Of a stretch of DNA of 64,000 nt, positions 34,555 to 44,394 are shown one piece after another (position 1 is the first letter of the stretch; each line of letters begins with the position of its first letter). The position numbers and the translations under genes were made by a program. Below the pieces are notes generated by a model. The model searched no databases. It was not told the origin of the DNA and saw nothing but the letters and a program-made list of their open reading frames with translations. This DNA comes from Sulfitobacter delicatus (GTDB lineage: Bacteria > Pseudomonadota > Alphaproteobacteria > Rhodobacterales > Rhodobacteraceae), in assembly GCF_900102535.1 (NCBI RefSeq), contig NZ_FNBP01000010.1, forward strand, positions 1 to 64,000, in the 5' to 3' direction.

Positions 34555-36084
34555 TTATTTGACCCGCTGACCATTGGCGAGGATCGCGCCCTCTTCGGTG
34601 AACTCGATCTTGGAGGTCAGGGAATCCTCACCTTCGCCAGGCACGGCAAAGAGCCCCATCATCATCCGCGCACCCATGGCCTGCTCTTGCGGCAGCAGCC
34701 CCATGGAAACCAGCTTGTCCATCAATGCCACGCCGCCAACCAGCGACAGGTCAAGCACGCCAACAGGTTTGGGCATGCCGGGCAGGGTCTCCATATCGCC
34801 ATTGTCGAAGGTGATATCGCCCGATGCATCGAACGCGGCACCGGCTGCTTTCAAAGATACTTCATTCACAGTCAAAGCATGGAGTTCGCCCGGTTCCTGA
34901 TCCCCCATGCGGGTGGCAACTTCTGGGTCCATCATGTCGAACAGCACCTTGGCCTTGCCGGTCAAATCGATCACCAGCGTCGCCGGATCGCGGGGCAACT
35001 GCCCTGTCGGGTCAAAGATACCCCAGATCATGTCAGACATTTTGAACTGATCGAGGGTGACGCCGAAGGCAAAATCCTGAAGCTCTTCGGACTTCTTCAT
35101 CGGCAGTTTCAGGTTAAAGCCTGTTTCCGCCATGCTGAACTTGATCGGGAAGGGCATTTCAGCGGCGGTCACATCTACCGCAATGTCCTGCTGGCTGCCG
35201 TCATAGGCCAAGCCCTCCGGCCCCATAGCGACGTTCAGCTTGGCACCGCCGGAGGTCGAGATCAGGCCGAAATCACCGTTTTCGGGGTCCGATACCTTCA
35301 TATCTGTGTTGCCTGCTCCGGCGCTAAAGCCACCTTGAAAAGCGAGACCTGCGCGCAGCATCGCGGCCATGTCGTCTGCGGCGTCAAGCACCGGCAGTTC
35401 GCCTGATCCGTCAAAGCTGATCTGGGCCAATCCGCCTTTGAGCGCGAGCGTCGCAGGTTCGTCTGGCGGGTCCATCAGCACATCATACTGCAGGTTCTCG
35501 ATCTGACCTGTTTGCGAGTAGCTGCGCAGCTCGCCGACAGTCATCTCCGTCCGGCTAGTGACACCACTGCCGGTCAGGTTGAACTTTGCCCGGTCTTCAC
35601 CATAGCTCTCGCCGTCAACCGTCAGCCCAGTGAGCGTTACCGAAATTGCCTCAGCCGTATAATCGTATTGCAGAGCCTCTGGCGTGCCGCTCGCGGTCAT
35701 TTGCGGGGCGGTTTGCCCGTAGTTGAGCACCATCGAGACGGGCTTGTCCTCGGGTTTTTCCGGGGCAATGTCGATGGTCATCGGCATATCTTCGGGCATG
35801 CGAATGTCCACGGCGCCGTCTTCGGCCTGTACAAAGTTGAGCGTGCCTATCGACATCGAAAAGGCGCCACCGTCCTCAGGCATCTGCATGCGCATGGTCA
35901 CATCGCTGACGGTCAGGTCGTCGCCCTCTGCCGTCTCCTGTGCCTCAATGGTGTAGCCCATATTCTCCATATATTGGCGCCAATCTCCCCAGACCTGCGC
36001 GGGGGTTAGATCGGCCCAAGCGGCTTGGCCGATGAGCGTGGCGGGGAGGGCAAGGCAGAGGGAAGCTGAACGAAGACGGGACAT
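34555..36084 (-). CDS. DUF2125 domain-containing periplasmic protein
   Basis: The 509-residue protein has a Sec signal peptide (MSRLRSASLCLALPATL, cleavage near AWA-D at residue 24). The rest is rich in beta strands with repeated short T/S/D-rich segments and no membrane helices, consistent with a periplasmic or outer-membrane associated beta-structure. It matches the DUF2125 family, which is widespread in alphaproteobacteria and without known function. It is on the same strand as pmbA and divergent from the SDR gene at 36230. Confidence 0.85.
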   Translation of the reverse strand: MSRLRSASLCLALPATLIGQAAWADLTPAQVWGDWRQYMENMGYTIEAQETAEGDDLTVSDVTMRMQMPEDGGAFSMSIGTLNFVQAEDGAVDIRMPEDMPMTIDIAPEKPEDKPVSMVLNYGQTAPQMTASGTPEALQYDYTAEAISVTLTGLTVDGESYGEDRAKFNLTGSGVTSRTEMTVGELRSYSQTGQIENLQYDVLMDPPDEPATLALKGGLAQISFDGSGELPVLDAADDMAAMLRAGLAFQGGFSAGAGNTDMKVSDPENGDFGLISTSGGAKLNVAMGPEGLAYDGSQQDIAVDVTAAEMPFPIKFSMAETGFNLKLPMKKSEELQDFAFGVTLDQFKMSDMIWGIFDPTGQLPRDPATLVIDLTGKAKVLFDMMDPEVATRMGDQEPGELHALTVNEVSLKAAGAAFDASGDITFDNGDMETLPGMPKPVGVLDLSLVGGVALMDKLVSMGLLPQEQAMGARMMMGLFAVPGEGEDSLTSKIEFTEEGAILANGQRVK

Positions 36085-36229
36085 CGGAAAAATCCTTTAC
36101 GGCAAATGGTTGCGTGCAGCGTCTGTTAATCACCGCAGCGGGTCAAGCGATGGAAGGCTGGACCAAGAGGCATCGGCAGATTACCACAGGCCGGGCGCAA
36201 TGTACAAAGATGGCGGAAGGATCAGAGCG

Positions 36230-36979
36230 ATGGATATGACGGGCAAGACGATCATGATAACCGGGGCGAGCCGTGGCATCGGCGCCGCTGCGGCGCGGGT
36301 CTTTGTTGAAGCGGGCGCGAATGTTGCCTTGCTCGCACGCAGCCAAAGTGCACTGGCCGAATTGGCTGGCGAGTTGGGCGACAAGGCCCTCGCCATTCCC
36401 TGCGATGTAACGCGTTACGAAGAAATGGCCGCAGCGGTGGAAGCAACGCAGGATGCTTTTGGCGGGCTGGATGTTCTGATCAACAACGCCGGGGTGATTG
36501 ACCCGATCTCACTGTTGGGCGAAGCCAATCCGGCGGATTGGGCCAAGGCAATCGACATCAACGTCACAGGTGTTTTCAATGGCATGCGGGCGGCGCTGCC
36601 GGTGATGAAGTCACAGGGCGGCGGCTCGGTGCTGACCATTTCATCCGGTGCGGCACATGGTCCTGTGGAGGCATGGAGCCACTACTGCGCCTCCAAAGCT
36701 GCTGCCAATATGCTGACCCAATGTCTGCACCACGAAGAAGGCGGCCACGGTATCCGCGCCATCGGCCTTTCGCCCGGCACCGTGGCCACGGATATGCAGC
36801 GCGATATCAAAGACAGCGGCGTGAACCCGGTGAGCCAGTTGGACTGGGACGTGCATATCCCCGCCGATTGGCCCGCGCGCGCGCTGCTTTGGATGTGCGG
36901 GCCCGAAGCGGATCGCTTTCTCGGCGATGAAATCTCGCTCCGGGATGAGAACATTCGTAAGGCGGTAGGCCTGATATGA
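36230..36979 (+). CDS. SDR family oxidoreductase
   Basis: The 249-residue classical short-chain dehydrogenase has the cofactor motif TGASRGIG (about residues 12-19), the structural NNAG near residue 88 and the active-site tetrad with Ser in ISSGAA, and Tyr-x-x-x-Lys in HYCASK. The absence of an acidic residue after strand 2 (ALLARSQ) suggests NADP preference. The substrate is unknown. I start at the ATG of MDMTGK. It overlaps the enoyl-CoA hydratase gene by four bases, suggesting both act on acyl chains or acyl-CoA intermediates. Confidence 0.9.
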   Translation: MDMTGKTIMITGASRGIGAAAARVFVEAGANVALLARSQSALAELAGELGDKALAIPCDVTRYEEMAAAVEATQDAFGGLDVLINNAGVIDPISLLGEANPADWAKAIDINVTGVFNGMRAALPVMKSQGGGSVLTISSGAAHGPVEAWSHYCASKAAANMLTQCLHHEEGGHGIRAIGLSPGTVATDMQRDIKDSGVNPVSQLDWDVHIPADWPARALLWMCGPEADRFLGDEISLRDENIRKAVGLI

Positions 36980-37620
36980 TCGAGCTCGACCGCACCGATG
37001 ACGTCTGGACAGTGGCCATTAACCGCCCTGACAAAGCCAACTCGCTGACCCACGCCATGCTGGTCGAACTGGCTGAGGTCATGGAGGCCGCGCAAACCGC
37101 CCGCGCGGTGATCCTGACCGGGCGCGGCAAAGTGTTCAGCGCAGGCGCCGATCTGGAAGAGGCCCGCGCCGGGCTTGCCAAGTCTGACGTCTGGGAACGG
37201 CTGTCGGGCGCGGTGGCGGCTTTGCCGGGGCTGAGCATCGCCGCGCTCAACGGCACGCTGGCCGGGGGTGCGATGGGCATGGCACTGGCCTGCGATCTGC
37301 GCATTGCTGTGCCGGAGGCGAAGTTCTTCTATCCGGTGATGAAGCTTGGCTTCTTGCCCCAACCCTCGGATCCCGCGCGAATGGCGGCACTGATCGGGCC
37401 CGCGCGGACCAAGCTCATGCTGATGGGCGGGCAAAAGATCACGGCGGACGAGGCGCTGTCATTCGGTTTGATCGACCGGATTGTCGAAGGCGATGACCTG
37501 TTGTCCCACGCGGCCGAACTTGCGGCGGATACGCTGGCCGCGCCTGCCGAGATCGCCAGCGGCATCAAAGAAATGTGCGCGCCCGAGGGCGGCGTTTTCG
37601 ATCCGCAAACCCGCAGATGA
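36976..37620 (+). CDS. Enoyl-CoA hydratase/isomerase family protein
   Basis: The 214-residue protein is a crotonase-fold member, about 45 residues shorter than the usual ~260. Oxyanion-hole segments are GKVFSAGADLEE and LNGTLAGGAMGMALACDLR; the catalytic Glu that hydratases carry near residue 120-140 is not clear in PEAKFFYPVMKLGFLP, so it may act as isomerase or on another acyl-CoA. The short C-terminus lacks part of the last helix pair. It overlaps the SDR and the flavoprotein genes by four bases on either side, so the three form one operon. Confidence 0.85.
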   Translation: MIELDRTDDVWTVAINRPDKANSLTHAMLVELAEVMEAAQTARAVILTGRGKVFSAGADLEEARAGLAKSDVWERLSGAVAALPGLSIAALNGTLAGGAMGMALACDLRIAVPEAKFFYPVMKLGFLPQPSDPARMAALIGPARTKLMLMGGQKITADEALSFGLIDRIVEGDDLLSHAAELAADTLAAPAEIASGIKEMCAPEGGVFDPQTRR

Positions 37621-38795
37621 GCCGCGCTGTCGTCATTGGCGGCGGCCCCGCCGGGCTGATGGCGGCAGAGGTCATGGCGGGCGCGGGCCTGTCCGTTACT
37701 CTGTGCGAAGCAAAGCCGTCGATCGGCCGCAAGTTCCTGATGGCCGGGAAATCGGGGTTGAACCTGACCAAGGCAGAGCCGTTCGATCCTTTTCTGGCGG
37801 CGTTCGAAGAGGCCGCACCGACGCTGCGCCCGATCTTAGAAGCCTTCGACAGCCAAGCCGTGCAGGATTGGGCCGAAGGCTTGGGGCAAGATATCTTCAC
37901 CGGCTCCACAGGCCGCGTGTTTCCCCGCGCGATGAAGGCCTCCCCGCTGCTCCGCGCATGGTTGGCGCGATTGGCGGAACGCGACGTACAGATAAACACC
38001 CGTTGGCAGTGGCAAGGCTGGGAGGGCGATGCGCGTGTCTTTGACACGCCCGCGGGCCGCCAGACAATTGAAGCGGATGTAACCGTGTTGGCCCTTGGCG
38101 GCGCCAGTTGGCAGCGCCTCGGCGCGACGGGCGCATGGGCGCCTGTGTTGGCTGAACGCGGTGTGGCTCTGCGCGATTTCGCCCCGGCGAACGTCGGGGT
38201 GCTGGTAGACTGGTCGTCGCATATGGCGCGGCACTTCGGAGCGGCGTTGAAAGGTGTGGCTTGGACGGCCGGCCCTTACCACTCGCGCGGGGAGGCTGTG
38301 ATCTCGGCCAAAGGGCTGGAGGGCGGTGGCATTTATTCTGTCTCTCGTGGCATGCGCGAAGGGTACGGGCTTTCGCTGGATCTGCTGCCCGATCTGAGCA
38401 ATGCCGAAGTTGCGGCCCGTCTCGCGAAACCGCGCGGCAAGGACAGTCAGGCCAATCACCTGCGCAAGCGGCTCAAGCTGAGTCCGGCGCAGATCGCCTT
38501 GGCGCAGGAGATGGCGCGACCTCTGCCGCAGGATGCAAAAGCGCAGGCAGATTTGCTGAAAGCCCTTCCCATCGCCCATGCCGGGCTGCGCCCGATGGAC
38601 GAGGCGATTTCCACGGCGGGCGGTGTGCGGCTAGATGCGCTCGACACAGGGCTGATGCTGCGCGACATACCGGGGGTATTTGTCGCCGGGGAAATGCTGG
38701 ATTGGGAAGCGCCGACGGGCGGCTATCTCATCAACGGCTGTTTGGCGACCGGCCATTGGGCAGGCCGCCATGCTGTCGATTGGGCGCGGCGTTAA
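37617..38795 (+). CDS. TIGR03862-type flavoprotein (HI0933/BaiN-like)
   Basis: The 392-residue FAD protein of the HI0933/YhiN superfamily has the dinucleotide motif VIGGGPAGLMAAEVM at its start, KFLMAGKSGLNLTKAE (the family's K-x-x-x-S-G-G-R-C-N-like block), LALGGASWQRLGATGAW, and the late FVAGEMLDWEAPTGGYLINGCLA block split by the FAD loop. The reaction is not established for this subgroup; relatives reduce bile acid enones or oxidise aminoacetone. The ATG overlaps the upstream stop. It ends four bases into the convergent glutathione transferase gene. Confidence 0.88.
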   Translation: MSRAVVIGGGPAGLMAAEVMAGAGLSVTLCEAKPSIGRKFLMAGKSGLNLTKAEPFDPFLAAFEEAAPTLRPILEAFDSQAVQDWAEGLGQDIFTGSTGRVFPRAMKASPLLRAWLARLAERDVQINTRWQWQGWEGDARVFDTPAGRQTIEADVTVLALGGASWQRLGATGAWAPVLAERGVALRDFAPANVGVLVDWSSHMARHFGAALKGVAWTAGPYHSRGEAVISAKGLEGGGIYSVSRGMREGYGLSLDLLPDLSNAEVAARLAKPRGKDSQANHLRKRLKLSPAQIALAQEMARPLPQDAKAQADLLKALPIAHAGLRPMDEAISTAGGVRLDALDTGLMLRDIPGVFVAGEMLDWEAPTGGYLINGCLATGHWAGRHAVDWARR

Positions 38796-39385
38796 CCGTT
38801 TTCTTTGGCCATCGCCGCGACGAAGGCGGGCCGCTCGCGCAGGGATTTTGCCCATTGGTTCAACTTGTCATCCACGCGCGGGAATTTCGCGCCGATCGAC
38901 CAGTTGATGCAGTGTACCGCCAGCAGGTCGGGCAAGGTGATCTGGTCGCCCATCAGGAACGGTCCGTCGAGGCGGTCTGACAGCACCTTAGCGGAGCGTT
39001 CGAACTCGGCCTTCAAACTCTCCTTGATCGCGGGCACGCGGGCCTCTTCGGGAAAGACAAAGCTGTGTTTCGCGGCGGCCCAGAGCACCGCGTCGAACTC
39101 ATCGATCAGCCAAAAGGTCATCGCATCCTGCCGCGCGCGCTCGGGCGTGCCTGCGGGGGCGGTCAGCTTGCCATGTTTGTCCGCGAGGTAGGTCATGATC
39201 GCTGTGGAATCCGTCAGCACCTCATCCCCATCGAGAAAGGCGGGGATCTTGCCGGACGGATTGAACTTGCGCGCCTCTTCGGAGCGGGCTGCTGCCGGGT
39301 TCAACTCATAGGGCTGGCCCAGTTCTTCGAGCATCCACATGACGCGAAAAGCGCGGGATTTCGTGCCGCCGATGACTGTGTACAT
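38792..39385 (-). CDS. Glutathione S-transferase family protein
   Basis: The 197-residue protein has a thioredoxin-like N-terminal domain (YTVIGGTKSRAFRVMWML, with Ser9-like residue early; cis-Pro in GKIPAFLDG; E/D-S in LTDSTAI) and an all-helical C-terminal domain ending with the N-capping LPDLLAVHCINW region. The arrangement fits cytosolic GSTs of the beta/nu type; the substrate is unknown. I start at MYTVIGG with AAGGGAAA before it. It lies 17 bases after holA on the same strand. Confidence 0.88.
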   Translation of the reverse strand: MYTVIGGTKSRAFRVMWMLEELGQPYELNPAAARSEEARKFNPSGKIPAFLDGDEVLTDSTAIMTYLADKHGKLTAPAGTPERARQDAMTFWLIDEFDAVLWAAAKHSFVFPEEARVPAIKESLKAEFERSAKVLSDRLDGPFLMGDQITLPDLLAVHCINWSIGAKFPRVDDKLNQWAKSLRERPAFVAAMAKENG

Positions 39386-39402
39386 GGGTTTCCCTTTCAA
39401 AA

Positions 39403-40401
39403 TTATCGTTGCGCGCCCAGCATCGCGAGGCGGATAAAGGCCCGCTCCACCAGCGCCAGTGCCGGGGCGTGTTGGCCCGCAGAACGCAGTTTGAGGTCGG
39501 TTTCTGTCAGCACCGCCAGCGCCGTTTCCAGTTTCACCGCGCCCCAGTTGCGGGCTTGGCGCATGGCGCGGTCGCGGTCGCGCACGCCATAGATCGGCGC
39601 GCCGGGGTTAGCGGCGATGCGGTAGAGCGTACGGAAATGCCGGGTGGCCATGATGGTCAGGGTGACGGCATTGACGCCCTGGCCCTGCAGCTTGCTCATC
39701 ACCGGGCCGATCTCGGCCGAGCGGGTTTCAGCGACGACATGCAGGATGTCATCCACCTCGGCCTCGGTCGAGGTCGGCGCGCAGGCGGCGATGTCGTCGA
39801 GGCCAATGGGGGTCGTGTCGCCCAGCTTATAGAGCGTGATCTTTTCCAGCGTCTGGCGAAAATCGCCGGGATCGAGCGTACGCGCGAGATCGCTGAGTGC
39901 TGCCATGGCGTCGGCCTCGGGCGTGAGGCCCGCGTCTTTCAGCATCTGTTCAATCTCAGCCCGGTCGGGCGGGTTGTCGTAGATCGGCGTGGCATAGGCG
40001 TTGGGGTGGCTCTCAAACGCCTTGAGAACCTTAGACGTCTTCTTCAGATCGCCCGCCGTGACGATGATCTGCGCATCGCCCGGCTGCCACTCCTTCAGCG
40101 CGTCGAGGAGGATTTTGGCAATATTGTCATTTGCCTCTTCCACCAGCGCGGCGCGGGGGCCGGGGAAGAAGCCGACCGCCTTGATCGCATCCAAAAGCAT
40201 CGCCGGATCGCGGCGCAATTCGCCCGCGGGCATCCGGCTGAGGCGCATTTCCTCTTCGGCGTTGGAGCCAAGCAGGTTTTTTAGAAATTCTTGCCGTTTC
40301 AGCGCCACGCGCATCGCGTCGCCGCCATAGATCAGCAATCCGGTGCGCGTGCGATCAGGGCGCGCAAAGTAAGGCTTGGCGTCGCGAGGGGTGAGCTTCA
40401 T
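39403..40401 (-). CDS. holA: DNA polymerase III subunit delta
   Basis: The delta subunit of the clamp loader opens the beta clamp. The 332-residue protein follows the delta layout: an N-terminal AAA+-like domain without Walker motifs (LLIYGGDAMRVALKR; IIVTAGDLKKTSKVLKAFE), a helical lid (LAPEADAM region) and a C-terminal collar domain with LKLRSAGQHAPALALVERAFIRLAML split across helices. Its start overlaps lptE by four bases, the conserved leuS-lptE-holA order of alphaproteobacteria. Confidence 0.92.
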   Translation of the reverse strand: MKLTPRDAKPYFARPDRTRTGLLIYGGDAMRVALKRQEFLKNLLGSNAEEEMRLSRMPAGELRRDPAMLLDAIKAVGFFPGPRAALVEEANDNIAKILLDALKEWQPGDAQIIVTAGDLKKTSKVLKAFESHPNAYATPIYDNPPDRAEIEQMLKDAGLTPEADAMAALSDLARTLDPGDFRQTLEKITLYKLGDTTPIGLDDIAACAPTSTEAEVDDILHVVAETRSAEIGPVMSKLQGQGVNAVTLTIMATRHFRTLYRIAANPGAPIYGVRDRDRAMRQARNWGAVKLETALAVLTETDLKLRSAGQHAPALALVERAFIRLAMLGAQR

Positions 40402-40898
40402 TCCGAGAGATCTGCCGCGTAAAGGCGGCTCACAATCAGGTCTGCCAAGATCGCCATCAGCCGTTCCTGCGCGTCGAGTTCTGCTGCACGGGTGGCCACG
40501 GTGGTGCCGGTGGCGGAATAGCCGGTGAAGCTTTCGACCTTGCCCGAGGTCACGATCTGGCCGCTCGACAGGTCGCGCAGCGCATAAGAAGTCGTGCCCA
40601 GCAGGTTGTAGCGCCGCGTGTTGCCTTCGCTGTCAATCGCCAGCCCATCTTCGCTGGTTGTGGTGGTCAGCGCCAACCCCCAGGCGGGGGTGCTGGCGCG
40701 TCCCAACTGGCTTTCCAATTCACGCACCAGAAAATAGCCAAAGCGGTCTTCGGGCGCGTCGACCAGAACGCGGTTCTGCAAAGCCGTGCCCGCGCCGCCG
40801 GGGCCATAGACCGGCTCAAACCCGCAGGCGGCGAGGGCCAGCAGGGGCAGGGCCGCTAGGAAGAGGCGGCGCGAGGGGATGGCTTTAGGCAACGACAT
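40398..40898 (-). CDS. lptE: LPS assembly lipoprotein LptE
   Basis: LptE plugs the LptD barrel that inserts LPS into the outer membrane. The 166-residue precursor has a lipoprotein signal ([16 protein letters not shown], lipidation at C25) followed by the family opening [10 protein letters not shown]. The mature part alternates strands and helices; [19 protein letters not shown] and the ending [17 protein letters not shown] are typical. It overlaps the 3' end of leuS by 14 bases and holA by four, so translation of all three is coupled. Confidence 0.92.
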   Translation of the reverse strand: MSLPKAIPSRRLFLAALPLLALAACGFEPVYGPGGAGTALQNRVLVDAPEDRFGYFLVRELESQLGRASTPAWGLALTTTTSEDGLAIDSEGNTRRYNLLGTTSYALRDLSSGQIVTSGKVESFTGYSATGTTVATRAAELDAQERLMAILADLIVSRLYAADLSE

Positions 40899-43539
40899 TC
40901 ACAATCCGTCCGGGCACGACGATGACCTTTTTCGGGGAGGCCCCGTCCAGCGTTCGAATGACAGCTTCATGCGCCAGCGCGACTTTTTCAACCTCTTCCT
41001 TCGGCATGTCGGCGGGCACCTGAATTTCCGCCCGGCGTTTGCCATTGATCTGAATGGGCAGGGTCACGGTGTCATCGACCAGCATTGCCTCATCAGCCTT
41101 GGGCCAAGGCGCGTTGACGATCAGCCCCTCGCCGCCCAAATGCGCCCAGATATCTTCGGAGAGGTGCGGGGTCATCGGAGACATCAGTTGCGCCAGCGTC
41201 ATGATTGCTTCGCGCTGTGCGGCGTAGCCTGCCTTAGACTTCTGCAAGGTGGCGGTGAAGGCATAGAGCTTGGCAATCGCGGCGTTGAAGCCAAAGGATT
41301 CGACGCCCATGGTCACATCATGGATCGTCTTGTGCATGGCGCGCAGGAGGTCTTCGTCGCCTTGTCCCGCCGCTTCGCGGTCCATCTCGCCCACGCGGTC
41401 GCAGATGTTCCAGACGCGCGACAGGTGTTTGTAAGACGCTTCGGCGCCGCTGGCGGTCCATTCCACATCGCGCTCGGGGGGCGAATCGCTGAGCACGAAC
41501 CAGCGCGCGGTGTCGGCGCCGTAGTTCGAGATGATGTGCAGCGGATCGACGACGTTTTTCTTGGATTTCGACATTTTGGCGGAGGGGATCACCTCAACTG
41601 CGTGGTGAGGAAATGAAGTGTATGCCTTTGCAATGCTATTTCGAAATGACGGTTCCTGACCTTCCTTAAAATACCCCTCTTCCGTGAGTTTGGACTTAAG
41701 GACATACACCGACTTGTCCTGAAACGTCAGCTTCTCGACCTCTTCGGGCAGGTGATAGATCGGGCGGCCATTGCCGTCACGGGTCTGGTAGATTTCATGC
41801 GTCACCATGCCTTGGGTGAAAAGCGCGTCGAAAGGCTCGGCCGCGCCTTCGGGCAGGTGGCCAGTGATCTGCATGGCGCGCGCAAAGAAGCGGGCATAGA
41901 GCAGGTGCAGAATCGCATGCTCAATACCGCCGATATATTGATCGACGTTCATCCAATAGGCGGCTTCTTCGAGATCGGTCGGCGTGTCGGCACGCGGCGC
42001 GGTGAAGCGGGCGTAGTACCACGAGCTGTCCACGAAGGTATCCATCGTGTCCGTCTCGCGCAGGGCGTCCTTGCCACAGGCGGGGCAGGCGCAGTTGCGC
42101 CATGTCGGGTGGCGGTCGAGCGGGTTGCCGGGGGTGTCGAATGTGACATCATAGGGCAGTTCGACGGGCAGGTTTTCTTTCTTTTCGGGCACCACGCCGC
42201 AGTCGTCGCAATGGACAACCGGGATCGGGCAGCCCCAGTAGCGCTGGCGCGAGAGGCCCCAGTCGCGCAGGCGGAATTTGGTGACGCCTTGGCCAATGCC
42301 GTTGTCCTCGCAAAAGGCGATGGCGGCATCGACGGCCTCTTCGCCGGTCTGCCACTGGTCGCCCGCGAAGCCACGGTTGTAGAATACCTTTTCAGACTTC
42401 TGCGGCACATAGGCCTCGGACAGTTTGGGCGAGGCGTCTTCGGACGGCAGGAAGGTCGAGATGATCGGCAGATCATATTTGGTCGCAAAATCGAAATCGC
42501 GCTGGTCGTGGCCGGGGCAACCAAAGATCGCGCCGGTGCCATAGTCCATCAGGATGAAGTTGGCGATATAGACCGGCAGTTCAGCCGCCGTATCAAAGGG
42601 ATGGCGCACGCGGATGCCGGTGTCATAGCCCAGCTTCTCGGCGGTCTCGATGGCCTCCTCGGTGGTGCCACCTTTGCGGCATTCGGCGCAGAAAGCTGCG
42701 ACGGCCTCGTCGTCCCGTTCCAGCGTTTTGGCCAGCGGGTGGTCGGGGGAGATGCCGACAAAGGACGCGCCCAGCAGCGTGTCGGGGCGGGTGGTGTAGA
42801 CTTCGATCCGGTCAAAACCTTCAGGGGCTTCGATGGTCGAGAAGGCAAACTGCAAGCCGCGCGATTTGCCGATCCAGTTGGCCTGCATCAGCTTCACCTT
42901 GGCGGGCCAGTTGTCGAGACTGTCGAGCGCCGAGAGCAGCTCTTCGGAGTGATCCGAAATCTTGAAGAACCACTGCGTCAACTCCCGCCGCTCCACCGGC
43001 GCGCCAGAGCGCCAGCCGCAGCCGTTTTCGACCTGCTCGTTGGCCAGCACGGTCATATCGACCGGATCCCAGTTCACCACGGCGTTCTTGCGGTAGACCA
43101 AACCCTCTTTCAGGAAATCCAAAAACAGCGCCTGTTGCTGCCCGTAGTAGCCGGGGTGGCAGGTGGCGATCTCACGGCTCCAGTCAATCGACAGGCCGAG
43201 CGGCTTCATCTGTTTTTTCATCTCGGCGATATTGGCATAGGTCCAATCTGCCGGGTGGCCGCCAATGGCCATCGCGGCATTCTCGGCGGGCATGCCAAAG
43301 GCGTCCCAGCCCATGGGGTGCAGCACGTTATGCCCGGTGGCAATCTTGTACCGCGCGATCACGTCGCCCATCGTGTAGTTGCGCACATGCCCCATGTGGA
43401 TGCGGCCTGAGGGGTAGGGGAACATCTCAAGCACATAGTATTTCGGCTTGTCGGCGTTGCGGGTGGCCTGAAAGACGCCATCCTTTTCCCAGGCTTGCTG
43501 CCAGCGGGTTTCGATCTCGGCGGGGGTGTAGCGGGGCAT
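40885..43539 (-). CDS. leuS: Leucyl-tRNA synthetase
   Basis: The enzyme charges tRNA-Leu. The 884-residue protein has the class I HIGH-type motif [11 protein letters not shown] (residues 41-51), the inserted editing domain (about 230-430), zinc-like cysteines in [15 protein letters not shown] and [10 protein letters not shown], and the KMSKS loop [10 protein letters not shown] near residue 654; the C-terminal LeuS domain follows. I start at [10 protein letters not shown]. An in-frame GTG 15 codons upstream lies inside a terminator hairpin, so it is unlikely. A strong hairpin with a T run ends only 20 bases before the ATG. Confidence 0.98.
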   Translation of the reverse strand: MPRYTPAEIETRWQQAWEKDGVFQATRNADKPKYYVLEMFPYPSGRIHMGHVRNYTMGDVIARYKIATGHNVLHPMGWDAFGMPAENAAMAIGGHPADWTYANIAEMKKQMKPLGLSIDWSREIATCHPGYYGQQQALFLDFLKEGLVYRKNAVVNWDPVDMTVLANEQVENGCGWRSGAPVERRELTQWFFKISDHSEELLSALDSLDNWPAKVKLMQANWIGKSRGLQFAFSTIEAPEGFDRIEVYTTRPDTLLGASFVGISPDHPLAKTLERDDEAVAAFCAECRKGGTTEEAIETAEKLGYDTGIRVRHPFDTAAELPVYIANFILMDYGTGAIFGCPGHDQRDFDFATKYDLPIISTFLPSEDASPKLSEAYVPQKSEKVFYNRGFAGDQWQTGEEAVDAAIAFCEDNGIGQGVTKFRLRDWGLSRQRYWGCPIPVVHCDDCGVVPEKKENLPVELPYDVTFDTPGNPLDRHPTWRNCACPACGKDALRETDTMDTFVDSSWYYARFTAPRADTPTDLEEAAYWMNVDQYIGGIEHAILHLLYARFFARAMQITGHLPEGAAEPFDALFTQGMVTHEIYQTRDGNGRPIYHLPEEVEKLTFQDKSVYVLKSKLTEEGYFKEGQEPSFRNSIAKAYTSFPHHAVEVIPSAKMSKSKKNVVDPLHIISNYGADTARWFVLSDSPPERDVEWTASGAEASYKHLSRVWNICDRVGEMDREAAGQGDEDLLRAMHKTIHDVTMGVESFGFNAAIAKLYAFTATLQKSKAGYAAQREAIMTLAQLMSPMTPHLSEDIWAHLGGEGLIVNAPWPKADEAMLVDDTVTLPIQINGKRRAEIQVPADMPKEEVEKVALAHEAVIRTLDGASPKKVIVVPGRIVNVVA

Positions 43540-43559
43540 GACGGGGACCTTATGACATG

Positions 43560-43597
43560 AAAAACGCCGGGCTGCTGCTTTCACAAGGCCCGGCGTT
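43560..43597 (-). terminator. Rho-independent terminator between DUF3576 and leuS
   Basis: On the minus strand AACGCCGGGC and GCCCGGCGTT form a perfect ten-pair stem with a 15-base loop, followed by five T. It is 25 bases after the DUF3576 stop and 20 bases before the leuS start, leaving almost no room for a leuS promoter downstream. Confidence 0.85.
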
Positions 43598-43621
43598 GGA
43601 AACGTGTTGAGTTCGGCGGGC

Positions 43622-44116
43622 TCAGAACTTGCTGTCTGAAATGCGCATTTCGCGCGCCCGGCTGAGGATGGCGTCTTCGACAGCGCGGGAGGTGGCTTTG
43701 CTCACCGGGCGGCCGCCGCTGGACTGCAGCGCAACATTCAGCGAGCGAGCATCCAGCGCCGGATCGTCGATCAATACGGTGGCGCGATACGCGCGGCCAC
43801 CGCCGGGCGGGGTGCCGTAGCCGGTGACGATGACACCGGTGAACGGATCGACCGATTGCACGGGTAGAAAGTTCAGAACTTCAAGGGAAGCCGACCAGAG
43901 ATACTTGTTTACCGAGACCTTGGTATCGTTGCTGCCCCGGTTAAAGATCGACCAGATGGTGTTCTCTGGATCGGTCTCAATGTTGTTGGGGTTGTTCGGG
44001 TTCGAGTATTGCGCAGGCCGATCCGTGGCCGGAGACCCAAAGCCCCCACCACAGGCGGTGAGCGCACTGAGCGCCAGAACGGAGATCGCCATCTTGCAAG
44101 CGGTACGAAGGGCCAT
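43622..44116 (-). CDS. DUF3576 domain-containing lipoprotein
   Basis: The 164-residue precursor has a lipoprotein signal peptide ending LSALTAC (C22). The mature protein carries the DUF3576 domain: [28 protein letters not shown] and [13 protein letters not shown] are its recognisable blocks. It is thought to be an outer-membrane lipoprotein; function unknown. A clear ribosome site (AAGGAAAG) supports this start. It precedes leuS-lptE-holA on the minus strand, a common alphaproteobacterial order. The 278-base gap to the divergent porin holds both promoters, which I cannot place exactly. Confidence 0.88.
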   Translation of the reverse strand: MALRTACKMAISVLALSALTACGGGFGSPATDRPAQYSNPNNPNNIETDPENTIWSIFNRGSNDTKVSVNKYLWSASLEVLNFLPVQSVDPFTGVIVTGYGTPPGGGRAYRATVLIDDPALDARSLNVALQSSGGRPVSKATSRAVEDAILSRAREMRISDSKF

Positions 44117-44394
44117 TGCAGCTTTCCTTTGCCTGTTTGCGCTCTGGTCTATCCAAGCAGGGCCATATCGGCAAGGTCTATGTCATGTGTATATAGCGAG
44201 GCTGAATTCGGCTGTTTCCGGCCTAACCATCCGCCGGGGCGGCAAAACTGTGGCATAGCTGCACCAGCCGGGGCGGCAATGAAGCTGGGGGCTGCGTGAA
44301 CCTTGCCAAGAGCGGGTCATCGGGGGCAAACACCCTTCATACCCTTACCGGATTCCCCGGTCTGGGCATATGAATTCAAACCGAGGGAAAACTC

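Noticed and set aside
43540..43584. Upstream GTG as leuS start
   Set aside because: It lies in the terminator hairpin, has no ribosome site and would add residues not found in LeuS; the [10 protein letters not shown] start matches the family.
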